Below, in pieces: positions 1 to 7,656 of a stretch of 37,495 nucleotides of DNA. The translations under genes and the position numbers were made by a program. Position 1 is the first letter of the stretch; every line of letters begins with the position of its first letter. Under the pieces are notes generated by a model. That model was not told the origin of the DNA. It saw only the letters and a list, made by a program, of their open reading frames with translations, and ran no database searches. The stretch is from an uncultured Prevotellaceae bacterium (lineage in GTDB: Bacteria; Bacteroidota; Bacteroidia; Bacteroidales; Bacteroidaceae): assembly GCA_900543815.1 (NCBI GenBank), contig UQST01000029.1:1-37495 (forward strand). The letters run 5' to 3'.

Positions 1-85
1 CTTGTGTGTTCATGGTGCAAATGTATAACTTTTCTTTTGGTTTGTGGAATCTCTCCCCTAGGTTTGTCGGGTGAGCCCAAATCAC

Positions 86-126
86 AGCCCTGCCTACGGT
101 TTTTTGTTTTTTGGCAGGGCTTTTTC
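86..126 (+). terminator. Rho-independent terminator of an upstream gene
   Basis: A perfect 9-bp stem (AGCCCTGCC at 86-94 and GGCAGGGCT at 113-121) with an 18-base T-rich loop is followed directly by TTTTTCT. The T-tract lies on the plus-strand side, so it should end a plus-strand transcript whose gene lies left of the window. Confidence 0.7.
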
Positions 127-366
127 TATGCCCTCATCAAGCCCCACCACTTCGCTTCACTTTCATCAGGAATGCCGATTCCCGGATTACCAACCGTGCA
201 CCGCCACATCTAAGGATGCGTCACATGGGGACAAGAACTGTGCTTCGCCTTAATCATGAGCAGAGAATCTTGAATTCCAGAGCAAGGCTGCACGGGGCTG
301 AAACTACGCCCTTGGTGGACACACAGCACATCCCACTTCACCTTTACTGCAACTCCCATGCCTGAG

Positions 367-476
367 GTTCTGCATTGCACGGGAATATGCACTGCGGTGC
401 GACGGCAGATGCAGCGCGCTGCACAGACAGATGCAGCGCATTGCGGAGGCCGATGTAGCGCACTGCGTTTTTTGCC
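367..476 (+). repeat. 22-bp palindrome array, copy 1
   Basis: Four clear units start at 389, 411, 433 and 455, exactly 22 bp apart, and a decayed fifth starts at 367. Each unit is a 12-bp near-palindrome (GCAGCGCGCTGC in the best copy, at 411-422) followed by a 10-bp spacer with G at its fourth position. The last core, GTAGCGCACTGC, runs into GTTTTTTGCC, the same terminal signature as in the other arrays. In this orientation the array reads on the plus strand. Confidence 0.85.
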
Positions 477-727
477 ACAATCCGCCCTTCCTTTCGCCCC
501 ACACCATTTCACCAGTCCAAGGACTCTCTCCCCCTATCTTACGAAATGCCCAACAAGCTCTGCACCAGACCGATTCGGACGCCCCTGATACCGCATTCTG
601 AAACAAGCGGGAGAACAGCGCGCCGCTCCATAGAGCACAACGCCCGCCCCACGCCAGTCCGTTCCGAAATTTTTGTGTACATGTTCCTTATTATAGCGAA
701 GCGAAATCCACAAAAGCACAGAGAGCA

Positions 728-758
728 GTTGGTTTTTACGGCAAATTGTTTAACTTTG
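728..758 (+). promoter_or_regulatory. Bacteroidetes-type promoter for the gene at 852
   Basis: The -7 element TAACTTTG (751-758) fits the TAnnTTTG consensus of the Bacteroidetes primary sigma factor. GTTG at 728-731 stands in for the -33 TTTG, with a 19-base spacer. Transcription should begin near 765, leaving a leader of roughly 85 bases before the ATG at 852. Confidence 0.7.
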
Positions 759-851
759 CAAGAGAGAAGGGGAAAGACTGCCCCCCCGAGTGCATGAAAA
801 GCAGCCGGACAGGACTCCCCAAGCAGCGTAACAACCTAAAAAAAAGAACGT

Positions 852-1325
852 ATGGAAACCATCAAGCTCATCGTGAAATGGGTACTGATCATCGGTGCCA
901 TCATCCTCTTCGACCGAGCCTGCTCGCCTCGCGACATCAGCAAGATGCCGCCGCGCACGGTGCTCATCGAGAGTTACAGCATGTACAACCCCGCCGGCAT
1001 AAAGTCGGCATACCAGAAGTTCGACTCGCTGAGGGCAAACGCTCCCTTTGCACAGAGGAGCGACAGCCTGGAAGCCACCACAGAAGCCGACACCGCCAAG
1101 GCCGATACGTCCAAGGCGACGATACAGCAGAAAATCACGTACTACACGCAGGGCTTCAGGTGCTTCACCTATAGAGAGACGGTGGCACTGAGCCTGCCGA
1201 TAGTACTGACGGTGTTTCTGCTACTGATTCTGGTGAGCTTCTACAAGATGAGGAGCAGGAAGACCAGAGTGAAGCTCTCGCATGGAGCAAAGGGTATAGA
1301 CGCTAACGGGAGGAACCAAGCATGA
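852..1325 (+). CDS. Small two-pass membrane protein of unknown function
   Basis: A 157-residue protein I do not recognise as a family. Residues about 5-20 form a hydrophobic segment starting right after the N-terminus, and residues about 112-131 form a second one followed by a basic tail (KMRSRKTRVK). The middle is a polar, presumably extracytoplasmic, region with an Ala/Thr/Asp/Lys-rich stretch around residues 72-90. The start is the ATG downstream of a good promoter. The stop overlaps the ATG of the next gene in an ATGA junction (1322-1325), so the two proteins are probably made from one mRNA by coupled translation and likely act together at the membrane. The function is open. Confidence 0.75.
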   Translation: METIKLIVKWVLIIGAIILFDRACSPRDISKMPPRTVLIESYSMYNPAGIKSAYQKFDSLRANAPFAQRSDSLEATTEADTAKADTSKATIQQKITYYTQGFRCFTYRETVALSLPIVLTVFLLLILVSFYKMRSRKTRVKLSHGAKGIDANGRNQA

Positions 1326-2956
1326 GTGAATACAGAAAGAATGCGGTGCGCACACTCACTGCCGCCCAGGTGCAGGAGTTCCGCAAAAAGGCAAACGCGC
1401 TGTGCGACGCGGAGAAGAATTACAAGGGGAAACGCTTTGGTGACACACTGGAGGTGGTGGAAGCCTACGATGCACCCATCTATATGGCCATGCTCAAGGC
1501 ACAGCGCGACAGACGCACGCTGTACTTCTCGGAGCCCGTACCCACCAGCGCCTACCACCGCCCCACGGTGACAAGCTTCAATCAGGTGGATGTCACCGGC
1601 ATGGCACCCTACCCCACACGCTTCACCAACATGGAGACGAAGATAGAGGTTCCCGGCTCCAGCGAGACCATCACCTGCAAGCACTGCGGCGGCGAAGGCA
1701 CCGTGACCTGCAGCCACTGCCACGGCAAGGGCAAGGTGACCGTGGAGGAACGATGCAACTCGTGCTATGGCCAGGGCTACACAACCGTCACCAAACGAGA
1801 AGTACGCTATGTGCGCGATTCCGACGGGAGAACTGTACAGGAAGTCACACAAGTGCCGAAGAGAGTGACCTGCACACGGTGTGGCGGAAGCGGCAAGATA
1901 GCACACGAAGAGCAATGCCCCGCCTGCCACGGCTCCAGGCGTGAGACCTGCCCAGTGTGCAAAGGCTCGGGACAGCTGGAGAGGCACATGGTGATGCGGC
2001 ATGAGCAGTATGTGGATATAAGCAAGCGCTACATCACGCCCGACATACTGTCGTCCAACGACAAACGGGAGCTGGAACGGATACTCGACAAAATGAGCGG
2101 GGGATGGAACGTGCGCGACAGCTATGACATTCAGGGCACGGCCTTCGACAGCTGCGAGGGACTGGCCCTGCCCGTGGTGGGAGGCATCGTGAGGGACGTG
2201 ACGGCACACCAAGGTTCGTCAAAGGACAACAGACTGTGCTTCAGCACGCTCTACGTGGTGGAGTGCAGCAGCACAGCCATCAGATACCGCTTCGAAGGAA
2301 AGGAATACACAGCGGTCATCTATGGCGGCACGGACACGCTCTTTGTAGCCACCTCACCCATCTCGGACTACTTCAACGAGCTGCGGGACAGCATCGAGGA
2401 GAGCGCCAAGAAGACCAATTACGGCCAATCGTGGAAAAAACTGAAGCAACTGGTGGAGTCGAGCCAGGCCACCAATGACGACCGCCACACGCTGCACATG
2501 CTGGAGCAGAGGCTGGAGGAGACAGCCATGCTGGGACACTTCACAGGACTGGTGATAGCCATGGTGCTGCTCTTCCCGCCGCTCAACTGTTACATGGCAA
2601 GCTTCAACATCGTGGCTCCCTGGACCGACCTCATCTACCACTACGTCTATCCGGCATGGGTGGATAGCACCGTGAGAGCCCTGGTGGGACTGGGTCTGTC
2701 CTTCTGGATAATAAAGGACGGGATGCTGCTGAGCAAGTTTACCTGGCAACACGAGTCAGGAGCCACCCGTTTCTGGCTGGGCCTGGCCAACGGACTGGGA
2801 GCCATGCTGCTGTGCACGCTGCTGGTATGCATAGCCAACTATCTGGGCCTCATACAGCTGTTCATTGCGTTCATCATATTGGTTCTGGGCCTCATCTCCT
2901 TCCTCATATCGATAGTCATCACCATCGTCATGGCAGTGACGACCCATATCTTTTAA
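1322..2956 (+). CDS. Membrane protein with DnaJ-type zinc-knuckle domain but no J-domain
   Basis: 544 residues. Six CxxC knuckles begin at Cys119, Cys130, Cys145, Cys184, Cys199 and Cys210. Most continue as CxxCxGxG, the pattern of the DnaJ/Hsp40 cysteine-rich zinc domain, which normally has four. No J-domain (HPD motif) is present, so this is not a canonical co-chaperone. The C-terminal part has four hydrophobic stretches, at about 405-425, 448-466, 484-505 and 508-538. The zinc domain is therefore attached to a membrane module. Residues 230-400 are soluble and unrecognised. The gene is translationally coupled to the small membrane protein before it. A role in folding or assembling membrane or envelope proteins is possible, but that is inference from the zinc domain alone. 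Confidence 0.8.
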   Translation: MSEYRKNAVRTLTAAQVQEFRKKANALCDAEKNYKGKRFGDTLEVVEAYDAPIYMAMLKAQRDRRTLYFSEPVPTSAYHRPTVTSFNQVDVTGMAPYPTRFTNMETKIEVPGSSETITCKHCGGEGTVTCSHCHGKGKVTVEERCNSCYGQGYTTVTKREVRYVRDSDGRTVQEVTQVPKRVTCTRCGGSGKIAHEEQCPACHGSRRETCPVCKGSGQLERHMVMRHEQYVDISKRYITPDILSSNDKRELERILDKMSGGWNVRDSYDIQGTAFDSCEGLALPVVGGIVRDVTAHQGSSKDNRLCFSTLYVVECSSTAIRYRFEGKEYTAVIYGGTDTLFVATSPISDYFNELRDSIEESAKKTNYGQSWKKLKQLVESSQATNDDRHTLHMLEQRLEETAMLGHFTGLVIAMVLLFPPLNCYMASFNIVAPWTDLIYHYVYPAWVDSTVRALVGLGLSFWIIKDGMLLSKFTWQHESGATRFWLGLANGLGAMLLCTLLVCIANYLGLIQLFIAFIILVLGLISFLISIVITIVMAVTTHIF

Positions 2957-2962
2957 GGTGCC

Positions 2963-2978
2963 GGGGGCTAACGCCCCC
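2963..2978 (+). terminator. Short GC hairpin after the zinc-knuckle gene
   Basis: GGGGGC and GCCCCC form a six-bp stem around a TAAC loop, seven bases after the stop codon. No T-run follows, so it may protect the 3' end or assist the larger terminator at 3034 rather than terminate alone. Confidence 0.35.
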
Positions 2979-3033
2979 ACTCCTCCACACTTCGGTTCGC
3001 ACCCTGCGCAGAGCTGGGGCATGGATACAAGAA

Positions 3034-3090
3034 AAGGCTTGCCGGCCGAGCGGGAACCATCTCCCCTCTGGCCGGCAAGCCTTACTCTAT
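3034..3090. terminator. Bidirectional terminator between convergent units
   Basis: A perfect 14-bp inverted repeat (AAGGCTTGCCGGCC at 3034-3047, complement at 3070-3083) with a 22-base loop sits between the stop of the plus-strand gene (2956) and the stop of the minus-strand ATPase operon (3103). Read on the minus strand, the stem runs into TTTTCTTG. On the plus strand it is followed by a T-rich ACTCTATTTTG. It probably ends both transcripts. Confidence 0.75.
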
Positions 3091-3102
3091 TTTGCCTATG
3101 GA

Positions 3103-3546
3103 TTACAGGGCGTTGGCTGTCAGGATGAGCACCAGCAGACCCAGGATGGCGTACAGCTCGGGGAACACAGCCAGCACCATGGTGGTACCGAAGGCATTGT
3201 GTCCGGCACCGATGGCACTGATACCATTGGCGCAAACCTTAGCCTGACGTATAGCAGAGAACAGGGCCACCAGACCCAGAGCCAGACCTACGCCGAAGAT
3301 GGCGCAAGCAGCAGGCATCTGAATGGTAGGCACCACCTTGCTGTTGAGCATGAAGAAGCCCACGAAGCCATACAGGCCCTGAGATGAGGGCAGAGCCGAC
3401 AGACCCATGTAGGCACCGCTGGCAGAGGGGTTCTTCTTGAAGGCACCGATGGCGGCGTTACCGCAGATGGTCACACCGTAAGCACTGCCAATACCAGAGA
3501 GGGCAACGCAGAGCGCAACGCCCAGATAAGCTAAAAAGATTTCCAT
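3103..3546 (-). CDS. atpK: V-type ATP synthase subunit K (membrane rotor)
   Basis: 147 residues, the double-hairpin (four-helix) V-type proteolipid that forms the ion-carrying rotor ring. Gly-rich helices are visible (GIGSAYG near residue 18; AIFGVGLALG near 82). The catalytic carboxylate is Glu130 in FPELYAILG; the first hairpin has Gln56 in SSQGLYGF instead of an acid. Leu52, Ser55, Gln56, Tyr59, Gln101 and Glu130 match the spacing of the Na+ site of Enterococcus hirae NtpK (Leu61, Thr64, Gln65, Tyr68, Gln110, Glu139), including the 45- and 29-residue intervals. This predicts sodium coupling. It is the last gene of the seven-gene operon and lies 23 bases after subunit I. Confidence 0.95.
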   Translation of the reverse strand: MEIFLAYLGVALCVALSGIGSAYGVTICGNAAIGAFKKNPSASGAYMGLSALPSSQGLYGFVGFFMLNSKVVPTIQMPAACAIFGVGLALGLVALFSAIRQAKVCANGISAIGAGHNAFGTTMVLAVFPELYAILGLLVLILTANAL

Positions 3547-3569
3547 AAATTTGTTTGTGTTATTGATTA

Positions 3570-5444
3570 TTACTTGTTGTATTCTTTCTTGAAGGGTTTA
3601 TACTCCTTGCCACCACCCTCGTAGTCAGCGTTCTTGAAGAACTCCACAAAGGTGAGTCGCATGGGGTGGACGAATGCCGAAATCATGCTGAGGGCAAAGG
3701 TGATGCCGTGTCCTGCCAGCAGGATAAGGAACATGGGCACCCAGCGCACGTAGATGGGCAGCGACGAGGTCATGTCTATGGCAAGCGCATTGAACACGCC
3801 GCCCAGCACGCCGCCGGTGAGTCCGAGGGCAAAGAGACGGATGTAGCTCAGCAGGTCACCCAGCAAGCCGGTGGCCATGCCATAGGTTGCCCACACACCA
3901 CCTCCGATATTGCTCAGCAGGCCCAACAGGGGTCGCTTGTAACTTCCAGGGGAGTTATAGAAGAAGATGCCCAGGGCGCACAGGCCAATGAGAACCGCCA
4001 GCACCGTCTGCACAGCGGCAGGCAGCTCCACGCCACAGGCAGGAAGTCCGTAGAGGACTACCGCCAGAATGATGGCCGCCACCCAGCAGAAGGTGCCAAT
4101 GCCATAGGCAAAGCCATAGTTCTTGACAGCCTTGCAACCCTTGAGTATCATGCCCAGGAGCACCTGTACCAGACCTATCGCCACCGAGAGAACCATCATG
4201 GGCGAATAGCCGAAGATGGGTCCTACGCCGTTGTCATTGAGGAAATAGGGCTTCACAGGAGCCAGGAACGCCCAGTCCTGCTGGCTGAGGTCGATGCCGA
4301 AGAATGTACCCATAAGCAATCCGCACACGACAGTCATGCCACCCAGCCAAGCCATCAGTTTGCCATAGTTGCGCATGTCGTCCTTGCCATACTTTGCAGC
4401 GGCCAGTCCACCCAGCAGCACCAGCAGGCCATAGCCGCCGTCGCCCAAGCAGAGGCCGAAGAAAAGCATGAAGAAAGGCGCGAAGAAGACCGAGGGGTCC
4501 AGGTCGTGATAGTTGGGGAGGGAGTACATACGCAGTATCGGTTCGAACAGCGTGGTGTACTTTCCATTGGTGATCTGCACAGGGACATCGTCTTCGAAGG
4601 CCGGGTCTTCCATACTATAATATATATGGTCGGCATCGAGCTTGGCCGTGAGGCCTGCTGTGCGGTCGGCGCGAACCCATCCCACGAGCAAGCGCAACGC
4701 ATTGCCGGCTACACGCTCATCGCTCAGATGCACGCGCTCGAGCTGGATGCTGTCGCGGGCCTGGGTCTGTCCGTCAACCAGCGCAGAGCGCAGATTGGCC
4801 TCGATGTACAGCAACTCTCCGTGCAGGCGGTCGAGTTCGGTCTGCACACGGGCGAGCTCCTCGCGCTTCTCCTTGAGCGAGCTCTGAGGCAGGAATATCT
4901 GCTCGGCCTGGATGTCGGGCTTCTCCTGGCTGAAGGTCACGAAGTAAGTGCTCTTGGAGAGCTCGTTTACGGGAATGGCGAAATACTTGTCGGCCCACTC
5001 CTGCAGGAAGAACTTCGTACTGCAGCGGAAGAATGCCACCTGCAGGCCGGCAGCCTCCGACAGACGTCGCAATGCGCTCATGTCGAAATTGCCCCACGGC
5101 TCAAGCACATGGATATCCTTCTCCACAGCATCGCGCTCATGCATGAGCTGCTGCTCCTCGTGCTGTATGGCCTCCACCCTATCAAGCAAGACCCCGGCAC
5201 AGGAGACGTGTTCGGCAGCCGGTGCCTGAGGCTCCACCTTGTAGGTCTTGGCGGCGGAGTCGAGCACGCGGAGGGCTGCCACATAACGCGCCTCCAGCTC
5301 CATCACCTGCTGCAGTTCGGCACTGGATGCCCCCTGCTGCAGTTGCTGCACATGCACAACGCCCAGCTGGCGCAAGGAATCGATGAATGCATCGTATTCC
5401 CTATCGGTCACCAGGAAGGTGAACTTCTTCATCTTCTCAATCAT
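3570..5444 (-). CDS. atpI: V-type ATP synthase subunit I (stator, a-subunit)
   Basis: 624 residues, in the usual range for V/A-type subunit I. The N-terminal half (to about residue 310) is soluble and rich in coiled-coil-like heptads, as expected of the peripheral stator arm. The C-terminal half is a bundle of about seven to eight membrane segments. The motif SYIRLFALGLTGG contains the conserved arginine that meets the rotor glutamate during ion transfer. The start codon overlaps the stop of subunit D in an ATGA junction (5441-5444), which supports this start and indicates coupled translation. It partners with the K ring to form the ion channel. Confidence 0.95.
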   Translation of the reverse strand: MIEKMKKFTFLVTDREYDAFIDSLRQLGVVHVQQLQQGASSAELQQVMELEARYVAALRVLDSAAKTYKVEPQAPAAEHVSCAGVLLDRVEAIQHEEQQLMHERDAVEKDIHVLEPWGNFDMSALRRLSEAAGLQVAFFRCSTKFFLQEWADKYFAIPVNELSKSTYFVTFSQEKPDIQAEQIFLPQSSLKEKREELARVQTELDRLHGELLYIEANLRSALVDGQTQARDSIQLERVHLSDERVAGNALRLLVGWVRADRTAGLTAKLDADHIYYSMEDPAFEDDVPVQITNGKYTTLFEPILRMYSLPNYHDLDPSVFFAPFFMLFFGLCLGDGGYGLLVLLGGLAAAKYGKDDMRNYGKLMAWLGGMTVVCGLLMGTFFGIDLSQQDWAFLAPVKPYFLNDNGVGPIFGYSPMMVLSVAIGLVQVLLGMILKGCKAVKNYGFAYGIGTFCWVAAIILAVVLYGLPACGVELPAAVQTVLAVLIGLCALGIFFYNSPGSYKRPLLGLLSNIGGGVWATYGMATGLLGDLLSYIRLFALGLTGGVLGGVFNALAIDMTSSLPIYVRWVPMFLILLAGHGITFALSMISAFVHPMRLTFVEFFKNADYEGGGKEYKPFKKEYNK

Positions 5445-6046
5445 GCAGTAGCCTCCTTTCTCTTTTCCTGCAAGGCCTTCAGTATCTTCTGCGAGGATTT
5501 GGAGAGGTTCTCCTCATCCTCCATGAAGCGCTTTATCTTGCGCACGGCCTCCTGGTAGCCTGGTATCTGCACCTTCTCAAAGAGGTTCACCTTCTGGGTG
5601 GTCTTCTTGCGCGCGTGCTCCAGGAGGTGCAACTTGGCCTCCACAAACTCACGCTCCACGGCTGTCTTGGCCAGTCCCTGAAGCAGGTTGATACCATCAA
5701 AATACCATTTGGGCGCGCTGAACAGGCCAAAGGGGTGCACCTCCAACTCGATGTTGGTGAGCATAGGAACCCTCACGCCCGCTATCTTGCGTACACCCAA
5801 CTGCACATCACGCAAGCTCACCAGCGAGGTGTCAAACTCACCCCACAAGGCATACATGCGCTCATAACCTGCAATCTGGGTCTCAAGCAACTGCTCCAGA
5901 CGGGTCGCCTCTTCCTTGCATTTCTTCACTTCCAACCGCAGAGCCGTCTCCTTGCTCTTTATTATGGGCAAGGTGCGCTGGCGCATCTTCAGGTTCTTCT
6001 CCAGCTGTTGGAGTGAAGTCTTGTTATATTGAAACTTTATTGCCAT
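5441..6046 (-). CDS. atpD: V-type ATP synthase subunit D (central shaft)
   Basis: 201 residues. The N-terminus MAIKFQYNKTSLQQLEK and the long basic, coiled-coil N- and C-terminal helices are typical of V/A-type subunit D, the rotating shaft inside the A3B3 head. I chose the ATG at 6046 over an in-frame GTG at 6076, because the ten extra residues (MAGTEGEFTI) are not family-like. About 170 bases separate it from subunit B; I see no gene in that gap. No subunit F, the normal partner of D in the shaft, is encoded in this operon. Confidence 0.93.
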   Translation of the reverse strand: MAIKFQYNKTSLQQLEKNLKMRQRTLPIIKSKETALRLEVKKCKEEATRLEQLLETQIAGYERMYALWGEFDTSLVSLRDVQLGVRKIAGVRVPMLTNIELEVHPFGLFSAPKWYFDGINLLQGLAKTAVEREFVEAKLHLLEHARKKTTQKVNLFEKVQIPGYQEAVRKIKRFMEDEENLSKSSQKILKALQEKRKEATA

Positions 6047-6216
6047 AATGGTAAATTCCCCTTCCGTCCCCGCCACAGGGGAGGACAGATGCAGGGGACA
6101 TTATTATTGTTCTACAGTCTTGTTTACCATCACACTGTTCTGGAAAGCCTCACGCGGCCTCCTCCGCCCTTCTTCCCACGCCTTTGCGGGATACCGAAGA
6201 GAGGCGTGCGAGTGCC

Positions 6217-7539
6217 TTAGCTCCAGTATATGTCGGTGAACTCTTTCTTGATGTTGACCTCCTCCAGCTTGAAGTACTTGCGGAAGAGACCCCATGTAAC
6301 ATCAAGCATATCCTCTGTGTTGAGGTTCACATCAATGGCAAGCAGCTGTGTGGCATAGTCCTTGGCGAAGTCCAGACAGCGGTTGTCATAGTCGGTCAGG
6401 TCGAAGCCGTTCTCCAGCTTGGTCTTTGCATTGGCAGCGTCAGCGTAGAGGCGGATGGCTGCATTCATCACCTGAGAGTGGTCGGCACGTGTCTTCTTGC
6501 CCGCCACAAGCTGCTTCAGACGTGAGAGCGAGCGGAAGGGGTCGATGATGACCTTGCCCACATCGCTGTCCCTACGCAGGTAGAGCTGGCCCTCGGTGAT
6601 GTATCCGGTATTGTCGGGCACGGCATGGGTGATATCGCCACCGCTCAGCGTGGTCACGGCGATGATGGTGATAGAACCGCCACCTACGCTATCGGGGAAC
6701 TGCACAGCCTTCTCATATATCTTGGCCAGGTCGGAGTAGAGTGATCCGGGCATAGAGTCCTTAGAGGGAATCTGGTCCATGCGGTTGCTCACGATAGAGA
6801 GTGAGTCGGCATACGAAGTCATATCCGTCAGCAGCACCAGCACGGTCTCATGCTTCTCCACAGCGAAATACTCGGCAGCTGCAAGTGCCATATCAGGCAC
6901 GAGCAAGCGCTCCACGGCAGGGTCCTCAGTGGTGTTGATGAAGGATATGATACGGTCAAGTGCTCCCGCATTAGAGAATGTATTGCGGAAGAAATAGTAG
7001 TCGTCGTTGGTCATTCCCATACCGCCCAGGATGATCTTGTCAGCCTTGGCGCGCATGGCAACCATAGCCATCACCTCATTGAAGGGCTGGTCGGGGTCGG
7101 CAAAGAAGGGTATCTTCTGTCCCGAAACCAACGTATTGTTCAAGTCAATGCCCGCAATACCCGTAGCAATAAGCTCGCTGGGCTGCTTGCGGCGCACTGG
7201 GTTCACACTGGGACCGCCTATCTCCACTTCCTTGCCCTCGATGGCAGGACCACCGTCAATAGGCTCACCATAGGCGTTGAAGAAGCGTCCTGCCAACTGC
7301 TCGCTCACTTTCAGGGTCGGCGCTTTGCCCAGGAATGTCACTTCTGCATTGGTGGGAATACCACCTGTGCCCTCAAACACCTGCAAGGTGACGTCATCGC
7401 CCGAGATTCTCACCACCTGAGCCAGCTTGCCATTGATGCGTGCAAGCTCATCATAACCGACGCCCTTGGCCTTGAGCATGCAGGTGGCCTTGGTTATCTG
7501 GCTTATTTGCGTATATACTTTTTGAAATGCTGTTGCCAT
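6217..7539 (-). CDS. atpB: V-type ATP synthase subunit B (regulatory head subunit)
   Basis: 440 residues, slightly shorter than many family members (about 450-470). The nucleotide-binding fold is evident, but the P-loop is degenerate: the SGQKIPFFADPDQPFNEV region replaces a GxxxxGKT motif, as expected for the non-catalytic B subunit. The conserved stretch LVLLTDMTSYADSL and the SMPGSLYSDLA loop are recognisable. It alternates with subunit A in the A3B3 ring and contributes the arginine finger. The gap to subunit A upstream is 117 bases without a gene. Confidence 0.95.
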   Translation of the reverse strand: MATAFQKVYTQISQITKATCMLKAKGVGYDELARINGKLAQVVRISGDDVTLQVFEGTGGIPTNAEVTFLGKAPTLKVSEQLAGRFFNAYGEPIDGGPAIEGKEVEIGGPSVNPVRRKQPSELIATGIAGIDLNNTLVSGQKIPFFADPDQPFNEVMAMVAMRAKADKIILGGMGMTNDDYYFFRNTFSNAGALDRIISFINTTEDPAVERLLVPDMALAAAEYFAVEKHETVLVLLTDMTSYADSLSIVSNRMDQIPSKDSMPGSLYSDLAKIYEKAVQFPDSVGGGSITIIAVTTLSGGDITHAVPDNTGYITEGQLYLRRDSDVGKVIIDPFRSLSRLKQLVAGKKTRADHSQVMNAAIRLYADAANAKTKLENGFDLTDYDNRCLDFAKDYATQLLAIDVNLNTEDMLDVTWGLFRKYFKLEEVNIKKEFTDIYWS

Positions 7540-7656
7540 AATTCATACGTTTGGAATAATGTACCGAGAACGCTGTGCAGGGCGGCACAGCCGGCTGGCC
7601 AGGGTGGCACATAGCGCTTCAGGCCTCCTCGCACGCCCTCGGTCCATCATTCTTGT

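Larger units (their letters stand above)
1..851. other. Intergenic stretch with terminator, repeat array and promoter
   Basis: No convincing gene is seen here. The stretch holds a rho-independent terminator near its left end, a 22-bp tandem palindrome array in the middle and a Bacteroidetes-type promoter near its right end; these are listed separately. Short open frames across the array exist in several frames on both strands, which is what a GC-rich repeat produces, and none has a recognisable product. The rest shows nothing I can name. Confidence 0.6.

Noticed and set aside
358..588. Open frames running across the repeat arrays as repeat proteins
   Set aside because: A 22-bp period is not a multiple of three, so successive units fall in different frames and cannot encode a peptide repeat. 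Frames exist on both strands.
3666..5558. Long plus-strand frame (630 codons) opposite subunit I
   Set aside because: It is the antisense shadow of a well-identified gene with GC-rich third positions; the translation is rich in His/Gln/Glu with no domain.
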